Assembly (NCBI GenBank): GCA_940337035.1
Contig: CALNHX010003279.1
Span: 62,001-126,000, forward strand
Direction of reading: 5' to 3'
Length of the DNA stretch: 64,000 bases
Source of the DNA: Agriotes lineatus
Taxonomy: Eukaryota > Arthropoda > Insecta > Coleoptera > Elateridae
Part shown: positions 54,068 to 63,831 of the stretch, piece after piece
How the letters are laid out: every line of letters starts with the position of its first letter
Numbering within the stretch: the stretch's first letter is position 1
Made by a program: the position numbers and the translations under genes
Notes under the pieces: model-generated
Database searches by the model: none
Seen by the model: the letters and a program-made list of their open reading frames with translations, nothing else
Told to the model about the DNA's origin: nothing

Positions 54068-54835
54068 ATGGACAAAGAGCGGAAGATGTTGATTGTATCG
54101 CAGGAATTTGTCCAACGTCTTAAGTCTGGCGATGATGCGGAGAAAAATATATTATCACAGCTTGATGACGAAATGCAAAAAGTTTTAAAGTCTAAATTAA
54201 CTGATCACGATAAATGGATCCAGTACAATCAGGTTTTACAACGATTCCTTCATTTCACAAACCAGGCGCGGCAGCCAATCAAAATACCTATTGAAACAAC
54301 CAGTGACAGCCTATCAAATGCCGTTATTTTATCTACACTTCCCAAAACTTTTAAGAAAAAAGCTGAAGTTTTCCTACGCATTTTGAGTACCTCAAGCGAT
54401 GTGAACTGGGATCACAAGGGCACCGTTACTATAAAGGGTGAAATTTTACCGGCGTCTAACATAGTCGATTTAATTCACGACATTCTGCGGCCTCGAAAAA
54501 CTATTAATCCACCCGGACGCCTACAGTTTGCTGATTACATCAAAGACCTTAACGTTCCTAATGTGCTGCTAGCTAAACCTAAACAGCAAAAGAAGCCAAC
54601 CCTGACTGGTACTATAGGAAAAACCGGAATGGAAACTGATAACTGCGAGTCTGATTTAGAATATAAATTAAAAACACCAGCTACTCATCCAAGTCCACAT
54701 CAAAAAGGTTCAGTCAGAAGAACATCGATAAGGAAACGCCTCCAAAAAAGGGCCGTTAGAAAAACGCCTCTAAGGCAGATGTCATCATCACCAAAAACGA
54801 AGGGAATTCTAGATTGGGTGCATCTTAAACTTTAA
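54068..54835 (+). CDS. Unknown 255-residue basic-tailed protein of the palindromic element
   Basis: Start ATG 54068 in good context (AAAATGG); the frame is open further up through the tRNA but that is not a plausible start. Residues ~1-27 are MDKERKMLIV..GDDAEK. The middle is helical and polar: LSQLDDEMQKVLKSK, HDKWIQYNQVLQRFLHF, LSTLPKTFKKKAEVFLRIL, WDHKGTVTIKGEILPASNI then VDLIHDIL, and FADYIKDLNVPNVLL. The last ~60 residues are strongly basic with repeated R/K-rich blocks (VRRTSIRKRLQKRAVRKTP), ending ILDWVHLKL. No transmembrane segment or enzyme motif. The basic tail suggests DNA binding or nuclear entry. From memory the middle part resembles a widespread animal family linked to Maverick-like DNA elements; this is unverified. 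Confidence 0.8.
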   Translation: MDKERKMLIVSQEFVQRLKSGDDAEKNILSQLDDEMQKVLKSKLTDHDKWIQYNQVLQRFLHFTNQARQPIKIPIETTSDSLSNAVILSTLPKTFKKKAEVFLRILSTSSDVNWDHKGTVTIKGEILPASNIVDLIHDILRPRKTINPPGRLQFADYIKDLNVPNVLLAKPKQQKKPTLTGTIGKTGMETDNCESDLEYKLKTPATHPSPHQKGSVRRTSIRKRLQKRAVRKTPLRQMSSSPKTKGILDWVHLKL

Positions 54836-55189
54836 AATTACACAATGAAATTCTGATTTTATTACTTGCAGTCTTTTTAATTTGAAATGTCGTGCACCTC
54901 AAACTACAGTTTTGTAAATTGCTAGCGAATTTTTAGAAATAAGACATTCTGCTGTACATTTATATTTATATTATTAAGTATTATACGAAATAAGAACAAT
55001 ATATTTGTTTATTACAAAGTGTTTGTGTTTTTTATTTCTACTCTGCTTTTGTTTTTCACGAATCTGCAATAATTACAAAATCTAAAGCTAAAATATTAGT
55101 ATTTGAAGTTATTTTACAGTTACAAAGTGTAAAATTTCAAAAAAATCAATCTACGATTTCATAATGGCGTGATATAATTTAAAAATTGT

Positions 55190-56343
55190 GATTTCTTTTA
55201 ATTTTGAGCGACACATTTTATAAAAAGTGTAAAACATTTGCAAATTTTTCAACGAAATTGTGTGTTTTATTCAGGTTTATGTTAATTTGTGATAAACATA
55301 CATATATTTTGTATAATTTCGAGTGTTATGATGGCAGTTTTGTAAAATTTTAAGTGAAATGACGGGGCCAGAACATTTTTTCAACAAAATTACGTGTTTT
55401 TATTCAAATTTATGTTAATTTGTGGACAACATATATATATTTTTCAATGAAATTGCGTGTTTTGGTGGTGTCAGAATATTTTTTTTCAACGAATTGCGCG
55501 TTTTTATTTAAAAATTATGTTAATTTGTGGTCAACATACATATATTTCCGTCAAAAGTATAAGATTTTTTGAATTTTGTTTATCGAAATGATTGTGTTAG
55601 TAGATTTTTTCAATGAAATTGCTATTTCTTTTAATTTTGAGCGGTGCATTTTATAAAAAGTGTAAAACATTTGCAAAATTATTTACAGCCAGAACATTTT
55701 TTCAACAAAATTACGTGTTTTTATTCAATTTATGTTAATTTGTGGACAACATATATATATTTTTCAATGAAATTGCGTGTTTTGGTGGTGTCAGAATATT
55801 TTTTTTCAACGAATTGCGCGTTTTTATTTAAAAATTATGTTAATTTGTGGTCAACTAACATATATTCCCGTCAAAAGTATAAGATTTTTTGAATTTTGTT
55901 TATCGAAATGATTGTGGTAGTAGATTTTTTCAATGAAATTGCTATTTCTTTTAATTTTGAGCGATGCATTTTATAAAAAGTGTAAAACATTTGCAAAATT
56001 ATGCATAGTTTATGTAACATTATGTCGATTTTTGTAAAAATTTATGTGAGATGGCGTGTAATTGCGTGATTTTTGTTCAATTTTCGTGGTGTGTTTAGTA
56101 AAAATGTCGTTTTTTGTATAATTTCAAGTGACATGATGACAGTTTTTGTATAATTTATATGACATGATGTCGATTTTTGTGAAAATTTATGTGAGATGGC
56201 TTGTAATTGTGTGATTTTTGTTCAATTTTCGTCGTGTGTTTAGTAAAAATGTCGTTTTTTATATAATTTCAAGTGACATGATGACAGTTTTTGTATAATT
56301 TATATGACATGATGTCGATTTTTGTGAAAATTTATGTGAGATG
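55190..56343. repeat. AT-rich tandem arrays, right arm
   Basis: Mirror of 50417-51570: ~320-bp units (55190-56004) and 145-bp units (56005-56343), at about 99 percent identity to the left arm with scattered single changes (e.g. GAGCGGTGCATT here at 55639 against GCATCGCTC in the other unit). Confidence 0.85.
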
Positions 56344-56344
56344 C

Positions 56345-56567
56345 TGTATGACCATCTAGTAATTTTGTTGGCAGTACCTCTGCGGCAACTAAACTCCCCT
56401 AATGCAAACTGACACTTTTTCTGCTAGGTTAGGTTGTTTTCAGTTTAAGGTTATATTTTCTGAATAGGTACATTGTTGCCGGATCTCTCTCTCTAGTCTC
56501 GACATCAACTCGTGTTTTTTTAGATCTGGTCTGTCCTTTTTAAACTGTAACTAATAGCATCGTTTAA
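56345..56567. repeat. Fragment of the 510-bp MITE family, right arm
   Basis: Inverted copy of 50193-50415, thus also related to 34797-35030. Confidence 0.75.
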
Positions 56568-56572
56568 TGGAA

Positions 56573-56615
56573 ATTTTTTGCTGTGATCGCTGGTTCGACT
56601 CCAGCCATGGGACAT
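56573..56615 (+). tRNA. tRNA 3'-half-like fragment, right arm
   Basis: Mirror of 50151-50192: GCTGG-TTCGACT-CCAGC T arm, then CATGGGA. No 5' half found. Confidence 0.4.
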
Positions 56616-56987
56616 CGCAGGAAGCTTTTTTAAAAATTAAAATAACGGACAAATATTTGTTAAGTCACTCATATATTAGCGCTAAAACATTCCAAAAATA
56701 ATATGAACATAATACAATTGAAAACAAAATTTAGGTTATAACAAAAATAAATTTTCATAGATCTTTTAAAGTACATCAACACAAACTGCAGTAGCTTTGC
56801 AAGAAAATAATATAAGCAGCGACTCCAACACGTATTAAAAGACAACGAAATTCAAAATAATAAATAAGTATAACTACTTATTTATTGTTTCATACAATTC
56901 AGCTTAAGTAGTTTCTGAATCGGATGATTTCTTAACACCAAAACAGGGTAAATCTTGTCTGTTTATCTATAGATAGATAGATATTTA

Positions 56988-57230
56988 TTGGTGCTAATAT
57001 GCCACAAGTGCACTTACGTAAGTAAAAAAAAAGATTACAATAAAATTAAAACTAATAAGAATCATCGGTTCAAATTCAAACGTCATTCAAGAAGGACACG
57101 AAGTTGGCGACCAATCAGAGCCCGGCATTCCAGGTCCGCGTTGTGCCATCTAGCGAACTCAAATATGCGACCGGTTAAGCCATTTGAGGATGACGAAATA
57201 GAAAGTTCTACAGAGTCGGTGATATCATAG
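56988..57230 (+). CDS. Possible small basic ORF, right arm only
   Basis: 80 codons: cysteines near the start (ICHKCTYVSKKK), then HRFKFKRHSRRTRSWRP and an acidic end PFEDDEIESSTESVIS. In the left arm an A-run is one base shorter (8 against 9), which shifts the start out of frame. A coding role is therefore doubtful, though the basic-to-acidic layout is not random-looking. No motif known. Confidence 0.3.
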   Translation: MVLICHKCTYVSKKKDYNKIKTNKNHRFKFKRHSRRTRSWRPIRARHSRSALCHLANSNMRPVKPFEDDEIESSTESVIS

Positions 57231-57239
57231 CAAATTCCA

Positions 57240-57452
57240 TTGTCTGTGCTGCAAAAACCATTGCGAATAATTACACATTTTATGTTGAAAATTGAAAATA
57301 ACCGCCGCGTAATTATGATCTCGCTATATAAAATAAGTAATTCATTTTTGAGTATATTTTTAAACTATTTCAGGACTATATTCGCAGAATCCGAAGTGCA
57401 AACTTTCACTGGCTGTTTTGTAATACCGGGCCTAACGATAAAAATAAAATAA
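57240..57452 (+). CDS. Possible small ORF, identical in both arms
   Basis: 70 codons, MSVLQKPLRIITHFMLKIEN.., with its mirror at 49521-49309 identical in translation. Since the arms are nearly identical throughout, this gives no evidence of selection. No motif; low confidence. Confidence 0.25.
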   Translation: MSVLQKPLRIITHFMLKIENNRRVIMISLYKISNSFLSIFLNYFRTIFAESEVQTFTGCFVIPGLTIKIK

Positions 57453-57639
57453 TTAATTATGACGAAATCGCGGGCGAAGTCAATTTTTTAAAAATTGCAT
57501 ATACCTTTAATCACATCAAGCTACACATTTCAGTTCTTAAAATTTAAATTTTCGAAAAAATAAGTTGTTTAAAATTCGAGCGGCGTGACTGTAGAGCTGC
57601 GAAATGGCGTTTCGTTCAAACCCTTTAAATCCCGTACCG

Positions 57640-57718
57640 CCCCGTGGTCTAGAGGCATCGATCGATGTGAGCCCAATGTGTATGCAAACGTAGAGGGTTC
57701 GATTCCCACTCGGGTCCG
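57640..57718 (+). tRNA. tRNA-like sequence, right arm (pseudogene)
   Basis: A box TGGTCTAGAGG at about 57643, B box GGTTCGATTCC at about 57694, T-stem-like GGG/CCC, but poor acceptor pairing and no proper anticodon arm. Same as its mirror at 49048-49130. Confidence 0.5.
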
Positions 57719-58109
57719 ACGCAAATAGCTTTTTTAAATTTAAATAGCTTTTTTTAAATTTAAATATTTCCGCGAGTGAATGCAAGAGAGAGACAGCAGC
57801 TTCGAAGAGCGAGATAGATCCACCAGTTTCAATTTCAAATATTTCCGCGAAAATTCAAATTTAAAAACAACCGCCGTGAGAAGTGCGCGCGCACCAAGAT
57901 GGCCGACACCCCGGGAGATTTAAATTCAAATAATGGAACTTAGAAAAAAAAATCGGAAAAAATTCAAATTTCAAATATTCCCGCCAGAAATCCAAGATGG
58001 CCGCCGAAGTCCGACGCGTAATTCCAGAAGCAAATTAAAAAATCTAATGCGTAATTTAATCAGTAGCACATATGTAAATTACATATCAAACTTCATATGT
58101 GATTAATTA

Positions 58110-58240
58110 GATCAAACCGCGAAATTAATTAGATCAAACCGCGGAATTAATTGGGTCAATCCGCGAAAATTCCGCGAAATCCGCGAATAAAACCGCGAAA
58201 TCCGCGAATAAATCCGCGAATTAAACCGCGAATCCGCGAA
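58110..58240. repeat. Iterated CCGCGAA near the right end
   Basis: Mirror of the left-end iterations: ATCCGCGAA/ACCGCGAA repeated about nine times in 58140-58240. Confidence 0.7.
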
Positions 58241-58280
58241 TCAATTAAAAGTGGTGGGGGAAAAGTGCCCCTGTTCTACT

Positions 58281-58286
58281 CTTACT
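58281..58286. repeat. Target-site duplication CTTACT (right)
   Basis: Matches 48494-48499 exactly. Confidence 0.85.
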
Positions 58287-58859
58287 ATTAACGCAGGTAT
58301 AATAATTTATTAATTAAAAGTGCAAGAACATCAATTTTCAGTTACAGTTTTGAGGGCTACATTTTTAAAGTTAGTAGGTATTTCATAGTGTTTTGATTTA
58401 ATGGATAACGAATGTAACCGAATGTTGAGATCAGCAATCCACTTTTTTATGAGATTCAAAACGGTAGTTTCATTTGTGGTCTCCGTTTTACGAAAACTTG
58501 AGAAATAAAATTCACACAAAGATTTTATTGGCGTTAACTGTAAAACTCCGAATTAGATAAAACCTAGTTAACGATCTAATTAGAGTAAAGATAATGTGAC
58601 CGCAGCCTGGAAGTGCCTTATCCTGGTCAGTAGATTGACTAGTATTTATATAACGATCCAACTTAATTCTGGCTTAGTTTGATACAATGTATCACTATGC
58701 AATTGTAAAGCATCTATTAGGTAGGTACCTACCACATAATTTAGAATGTTTCGAAGGTCATTTGTGAGTATCATTTACTTATAATTACGTATTACGTAAC
58801 TTGGTGATAAACTTTAATATTAATGCTGGAAGCAAATATTGTGCAAAAATAAACCATAA
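58287..58859 (-). other. Flank with a short transposon-like ORF fragment
   Basis: The minus-strand frame 58519-58331 (62 codons) reads NLIKKWIADLNIRLHSLSIK then HYEIPTNFKNVALKTVTEN. It has the look of a real protein end, possibly a transposon-encoded one, but I cannot name the family. The rest has no feature. Confidence 0.35.
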
Positions 58860-60015
58860 GCAGACTTAAGATGCGCTTCTCGACTTTATTTATATCAACA
58901 ATTTAGAATATACACATGTAAATTTTTAAAAGTAATAATGAAGTTATAATAAAGAATAAAATAAAGCATTTAAGCTTCATATTTAAATGCTTCTCTCATT
59001 AAAACTCGGTGCACTGATTGAAATAAAACACCGTTACACATTTTAGTTTACACAGCTCGTATGAAATCCTCCAAAGTACGAACACCATCTTTATATTCCT
59101 TAGAAGTTAGAAAGCGTCTGTTTATGCAGGTTTTCGTATGCAGTTAATATACCTAGTACAATGGCTCAATAATAATGAAAAAATCTGTAAAAGGCTTTAC
59201 CCAAAACTTCCCTCGTCGACATTGTGACACTAAATAATTTTAAAAATCAAGTTAGGGGTAAAAATATCTTCACGTTTCTAATAAATTAAATAAACTTTCA
59301 AATAAAAAAAACTTTACCGGTGGTCGAATTCGAACGGCAGGCGGACCCAAAACTTCCCTCGTCGACATTGTGACACTAAATAATTTTAAAAATCAAGTTA
59401 GGGGTAAAAATATCTTCACGTTTCTAATAAATTAAATAAACTTTCAAATACAAAAAACTTTACCGGTGGTCGAATTCGAACGGCAGGCGAACCGCGTATG
59501 CAGCCCCAACGTTTTGTGGGATATTGTAAGGGACTGGGCAATTTCTACCTGCGCCACGGAGCACCGACCTTTCGAATTTCTGAGTCGCAGCTGTATTTAA
59601 TAACGCGCTAATTTGTCCCTCCTTTTTGTATCGTAAAACATTTATTCTGTATCTATTGGCTCCCATTTTTGGTAAAAATAGAGCCTGCACTATGTACAAA
59701 TTATTACTTGTAACTACTACTAAGTTAAATGAAAAATAAACAAAATTTTATTTTTAAGGTAATCACCCGGTATATCTGAAATTTTCACGGTTTTATGCCA
59801 GGTATATATATAGTGTGTATGCAAAATATCATCTTCCTCCGACAAATAGTTTTTGAATTATACCGCCAACAGACAGACAGACAGACAGACTTGACGGAAT
59901 TGAGAAAACCTGTTTTTCGTCATATAGGGGCCCTGGAACGTGAAGATCTGAAGAAATCTCGAAAGGTGATTTTTTCGTGATTACAATACTTCCTTCGTCT
60001 TTCAGACGAGGCAAG
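58860..60015 (+). repeat. Interspersed repeat family A, right copy
   Basis: Inverted counterpart of 52-1290: the CGTCGACATTGTGACACT block, TTTATTTTTAAGGTAATCACCC near 59750, a GACA microsatellite (59870-59890), CTGTTTTTCGTCATA, and the terminal hairpin CTTCCTTCGTCTTTC then AGACGAGG at 59988-60012. The two copies are perhaps 75-80 percent alike in the conserved blocks. Confidence 0.6.
59199..59489 (-). repeat. Tandem duplication, 146-bp unit with exon-intron look
   Basis: ACCCAAAACTTCCCTCGTCG occurs at 59199 and 59345, and the units are almost identical. On the minus strand each has TTATTTAG, then TGTCACAATGTCGACGAGGG .. CGACCACCG, then GTAAAGTTTTTTT, so a ~60-base block with an ATG is framed by splice-like AG and GTAAAG. 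Related but diverged units are at about 1090-1165 in family A's left copy. Confidence 0.7.
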
Positions 60016-60364
60016 AACTAGAATTTATTTGGAATCTTATTTCCTGGAATTTTCCTTTGTATTCTTTTTTATTATTTTCCGTTTACGATGGTCAGTATCT
60101 AACTTACAATATTTCTCTAAAAACAAATAAATTATTAGCGAATGTTAATTGACCAGTATTAATAATTTAAATGTTCGTGTTCAATGGCAAGGAACACACT
60201 TTGTTCACCGCACGTTTTACGATACCACTGGCAATACCAGAATAACACCATCAATATAATGGTATGTTTTTCCGGGTTATGCCATGGTCGTTGATTTAAA
60301 CTTGACGTTTCTCAGATCATGCTGTCAGCTTCTTGAGAGGTTTTCTAAAGACTGATGTTGTAAT

Positions 60365-60645
60365 AAGAGGTAAGGTAAAGGTTAAGGGTAATTTCAATCC
60401 CCCAACTGGAAGCGGGCTGCTATAAGGGCCTTGCGTTCCTCTTCAACCAAGAACTGGAATTATAGAATGGGTGAGAGAAAGGAGGGGTGGAGAATGGAAG
60501 AAAGGTCAGGAAAGGTGGAGAAGTACAGCCCTGGCATTCGACTCAGAGGACGGAAAAACCACCTAAAAACTTGAATCAGAGCAGACGGCCGCGGGAATCG
60601 ACCCACGACCTCCCGAATGCATTCCAAGACCATACGCGATTATTA
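60365..60645 (-). repeat. tRNA-derived SINE (degenerate)
   Basis: The minus-strand head 60645-60580 has a TATGGTCTTGGAATGC A-box-like string and a GTGGGTCGATTCCCGC B-box-like string (one base short of consensus). It is followed by a ~200-bp unrelated body and a tail of ACCTTTACCTTACCTC. The plus-strand 71-codon frame is fortuitous. Confidence 0.55.
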
Positions 60646-61869
60646 AGGATTAAAAACATGCAGTGTGGCTCGTTACTTCTTTCTTTAAATTGCAAAAGCT
60701 GAAACAACGCATGATATGCTGTAGGACACAGGTCCGTATCCAAAAAATTCTTAATGATTGTCAAAAAAGACTCGAAACGTAATTAAACCATAATGTGTAG
60801 TACATTGTTGAATTCAGAATAAACAGGGCTTCTAAAATTTCACAAAGAAGATAAGGACCGCATTTTAAAAAATAAAGTTGATGAAACGTCAGATAAAAAA
60901 ATTGATAACGTCTTTATGTCCATAAAAAGTTGCTATAAAGAAGTTTTGTCAGTTTCGCTCTAACTTTAATATTAACGCCAGAAAAAAATAGAATAGAAAA
61001 TCCAAAAATTCGGTTTTTTAAGATGACTTCAAAACGAAAAATCATATCAAAGATTTCTAACCGTCATTTTGTTGGTCCTTTAATTGCCCAACTGTTTTCC
61101 CATTTAACCAAGTTTGTATCTCTTACTATTAACGAGATCCCCATTCTGGTCCTTCTTATCTTGGACACCCTGTATTCAACGGTGAAGCCAACTATGACAC
61201 CATGACAGCACTTCCGCACCGAACACTACAGTGGCAATTGGCAAATTGTTTTATTTATTTGCTAACTGGACAAGTAGCACAGCCCCAGATAATTCTAATT
61301 TAGGTAAATTGTTGCTTGCACAAAGTATTCAACGTAACTTTGCGAAATATTTTCCGCCATCATCCCTAAGTGCACTGTAGGCTTGTTCCGAATTGTCCAG
61401 GAAACTCTTAAATAATAAATACATATTTCCAGTTCAGTGGAACTGCCACAAAAACCGTGCTATTCAATATTTATTGGTGGTATAATGGCCATTGTGGTAT
61501 AATATGACCTTCTTAGAAAAATACAGTTCAGGTAGATACGACAGATCCCTCAAATATTGTTTCCATGCTGTGTTAATACTAAGTGACATCGACTCGTCCC
61601 ATCTAATCTCAAATTCCATAATTTATTGTTGGCTTAGAATTTTCGTCTTTATTGTTATTGGCGCCAGTAAAACTAACAGATTAGACAACTGGCTTGCTAT
61701 ACCTAAAATGACACGTTTAGTTAGCGGTTAGGTACCTTCTTAACATCTGCTTACATTTAAAAATTGTATTTTAAACTATCCTGTGAATTCCAATGTAAAT
61801 GTACGGAATAGCTTTGTAACGCAATGGAAGAATATGTTCGTTTTCCCGCGCATTTGCAACTATTGTATA
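60646..61869. other. No recognisable gene
   Basis: AT-rich. Frames at 61023-61205 and 61492-61731 have no motif that I know. Confidence 0.4.
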
Positions 61870-62301
61870 TTACAGCCAAAAGTTAGTAGGCACAATTATT
61901 ACTAATTTAATAATTTATCTGAGTGTCAACGTAGTCAAGGAGACACGAATACTAATTAAAATAACATTCTATTCCAATTGCATGAGTTTTAATTAGATGA
62001 AAAGAAAATACCGTCTACAAGAAGCTTGCTTGAACATGATCCGGCTCGAAGGACCACATGTTGTAGTAATTTGTTTCTTTGGGCAGTATAGGACCTTGGT
62101 CTTCAGCCCTTATCTGAATAAAATAAATAAATGTTTACGCAGGCTTCTTGTGAACTGTTTTCTTTTCGCTTAATGAAAACTCGTGAAATTGGAATATAAT
62201 GTTATTTTAATTTTTTAAATTCTTGTCCCCTTGACTACATTGACACACATACATATATGATTAAATTAGTAATAATTGTGTGTACTAGCTTTTGGCTGTA
62301 A
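61870..62301. mobile_element. Fold-back MITE, 432 bp, TA target duplication
   Basis: About 165-bp imperfect terminal inverted repeats: TTACAGCCAAAAG (61870) and CTTTTGGCTGTAA (ending 62301), with ACACAATTATTACTAATTT-type and AGAAAA..TTTTCTTTTC pairing inside. TA on both sides (61868-61869, 62302-62303). Centre: GAACATGATCCGGCTCG. No ORF. Confidence 0.78.
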
Positions 62302-62303
62302 TA

Positions 62304-62997
62304 TCCATTTGCGCACAACTGGAAACCCCCACTCAATAAAATATTATTTATTTGTTTTTGCATGTTTATTATGTCTGTAATCTTCAATAATGGGTTTATT
62401 TGCTAAAGGGAACTGCAATGGTGCAGACGTTGTACCATAAGTAACCGTTAAAAACCTGTATATTTTTAAAGAAGCATGCTCTGGGTTAATTTTTATCTGT
62501 TCAAATTTTGTTAATATCTGCATTTACAACATATTACACTAATCTAAATATAGGTACTTAAAATTGTAAATAAGTCATTATTATGCTGTATTGTTGGCCT
62601 GTCATTAGGTTACTGTTCAGACTTGATCTTTTAGCTGTAACAACTAGCATCAAATACCAAATACGACACGTAAAGTACTTGTATAGCTAAACGATTTACA
62701 AACAGCTTAATGGGGAAGATAACAACCATTTTCACTATCAATTTGATTTTTAGGAACTAACTCCATGTGACTTACCCTAAGATATTCTTGTATGAACTTC
62801 GAATAATCAGCCTTTAATTGTGGTTTCCGTTTAAATTTATTTTCTAATGCATAAAATTTTTTCTTCTTGAAATTTTTCGATTCTCCGTAATTTATTTGAT
62901 TTGCTTAAAGGGAAGTTTTATTGTTGTTGTACGAGTACTTATCAATTTCGAAAAATCCAGCTATTTTTTTCTAAATTTGTTTCATTTGTATAATAGA
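62304..62997. other. No recognisable feature
   Basis: AT-rich filler without frames over 60 codons or repeats that I can match. Confidence 0.45.
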
Positions 62998-63135
62998 CTA
63001 GCTGGCCCGGCAAACGTTGTTCTGCCCAAAAATAATTTGTCTCTGAAACCCCGTTTAACCACTATAGAGTTTTAATTTTATATCATGTCCATCGTCTTGG
63101 ACTTAAAAATGTATGCCATTTTCTAGCTATAACCC
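62998..63135 (-). mobile_element. Helitron 3' end, family as at 33.1 kb
   Basis: CTAG at 62998-63001 (minus strand CTAG followed by T), with the same GGCAGAAC..GTTTGCC hairpin next to it. The homology to 33100-33200 stops at about 63120, where a second CTAG-bounded string (CTAGCTATAACCCGCGACTTCG, 63124 on) begins, which resembles another Helitron 3' end. Confidence 0.6.
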
Positions 63136-63196
63136 GCGACTTCGTACGCGCGAGGTTCGTTATTTGTGTATTAAATAATGACTAATTATGTTCTGT

Positions 63197-63390
63197 CATC
63201 CCATCCCATCTTATCCCATCCCATCCCCGTCCCCGTCCCCGTCCCGTCCCGTACCGCCCCGTCCCTTCTCGTCTCCTCTTCTACCATCCCATCCCATCCC
63301 TTCCCGTCCCGTCCCATCCCATCTCTTCCCGTCCCGTCCCGTTAAATTCAGTCCCGTCCCGTCCCGACCCTCCCTTCCTGTCCCTTCCCG
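63197..63390. repeat. CCATC/CCGTCC microsatellite
   Basis: About 190 bp of pentamer-like (TCCCA/TCCCG)n repeats. It interrupts the Helitron sequence, which resumes at 63393. Open frames of 77 and 62 codons on the two strands are products of the repeat. Confidence 0.9.
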
Positions 63391-63392
63391 TC

Positions 63393-63708
63393 TCGGCAAA
63401 CGTTGTTCTGTCCAAAAATAATTTGTCTCTAAAACCCCGTTTAACTACTATAAAGTTTTAATTTTATGTCATGTCCATCGTCTTGGACTTAAAAATAAAT
63501 GCCGTTTTCTCAATCAACTTCCCAAAAAACCTCAATAACGACACCCATATCGATTTTTAAGCTTATTTACCCCATTTCACCCTCTAAGGGGTAGCGAACC
63601 CGACAGACGTTGTCCTGCCCAAACATTAATTTTCCTGCTATTAGCGGGTTCAGCAAACGTTTTTCCAATATTCGAATTTTCGATTTCTTTCATTTTAAAA
63701 ACCTGCTA
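63393..63708 (-). mobile_element. Helitron-related segment
   Basis: Matches 33108-33290 and 33600-33700 in order: CGGCAAACGTTGTTCTG, TCTCTAAAACCCCG, AATAACGACACCCATATCG, then GACAGACGTTGTCCTGCCC and CTGCTATTAGCGGGTTCAGC. So the family spans both the simple and the GACCCGACAG-containing versions seen at 33-34 kb. Confidence 0.6.
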
Positions 63709-63831
63709 ATAGCTACAACTATTTTCATTATCCGTAGCGCGTTGGTCATCATTGCGGTTCGCACGTAAAGTAGATTCCCGCGCAGCTGACTGTCTTCGAC
63801 GACATATGTTAACTCGTCGTGCCTTTGGCAT
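63709..63831 (-). pseudogene. Helitron protein N-terminus, about 40 codons
   Basis: ATG at 63831 on the minus strand: MPKARRVNICRRRQSAARES then TLRANRNDDQRATDNE, followed by a stop. The short basic start with R-x-N and A-R-R blocks is how many insect Helitron Rep/helicase proteins begin (from memory). The rest of the protein is missing; the following sequence is the non-coding Helitron segment, so this looks like an internally deleted Helitron. Confidence 0.5.

Larger units (their letters stand above)
48500..58280. mobile_element. Giant palindromic DNA element, 9.78 kb, Polinton-like ends
   Basis: The whole element is an inverted repeat. Positions x and y pair with x+y = 106780 at the ends and 106760 through most of the arms. 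Near the centre the sum is 107148, because of a ~388-bp insertion in the left arm. The centre is near 53574 with a loop of roughly 20-25 bases. Ends are AGTAG..CTACT with CTTACT duplicated on both sides. Each arm contains, from outside in: TTCGCGG iterations, a tRNA-like sequence, short frames, a MITE fragment, two AT-rich tandem arrays, a 255-codon ORF on the sense strand leading outward, and a tRNA-Leu gene. No polymerase, integrase, capsid or transposase gene is visible, so it is non-autonomous. A 6-bp duplication and AG-type ends are known for Polinton/Maverick elements; the assignment is inference. Confidence 0.85.

Noticed and set aside
48500..58280. The giant palindrome as an assembly artefact
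   Set aside because: The arms differ (388-bp insertion, 2-base tRNA indel, ~20-bp duplication, diverged centre), and both ends have a matching 6-bp duplication, so a mirrored mis-assembly is unlikely. Long reads should still confirm it.
63188..63421. Proline/serine-rich and glycine/aspartate-rich frames on both strands
   Set aside because: Produced by the CCCATCCCGTCC microsatellite.
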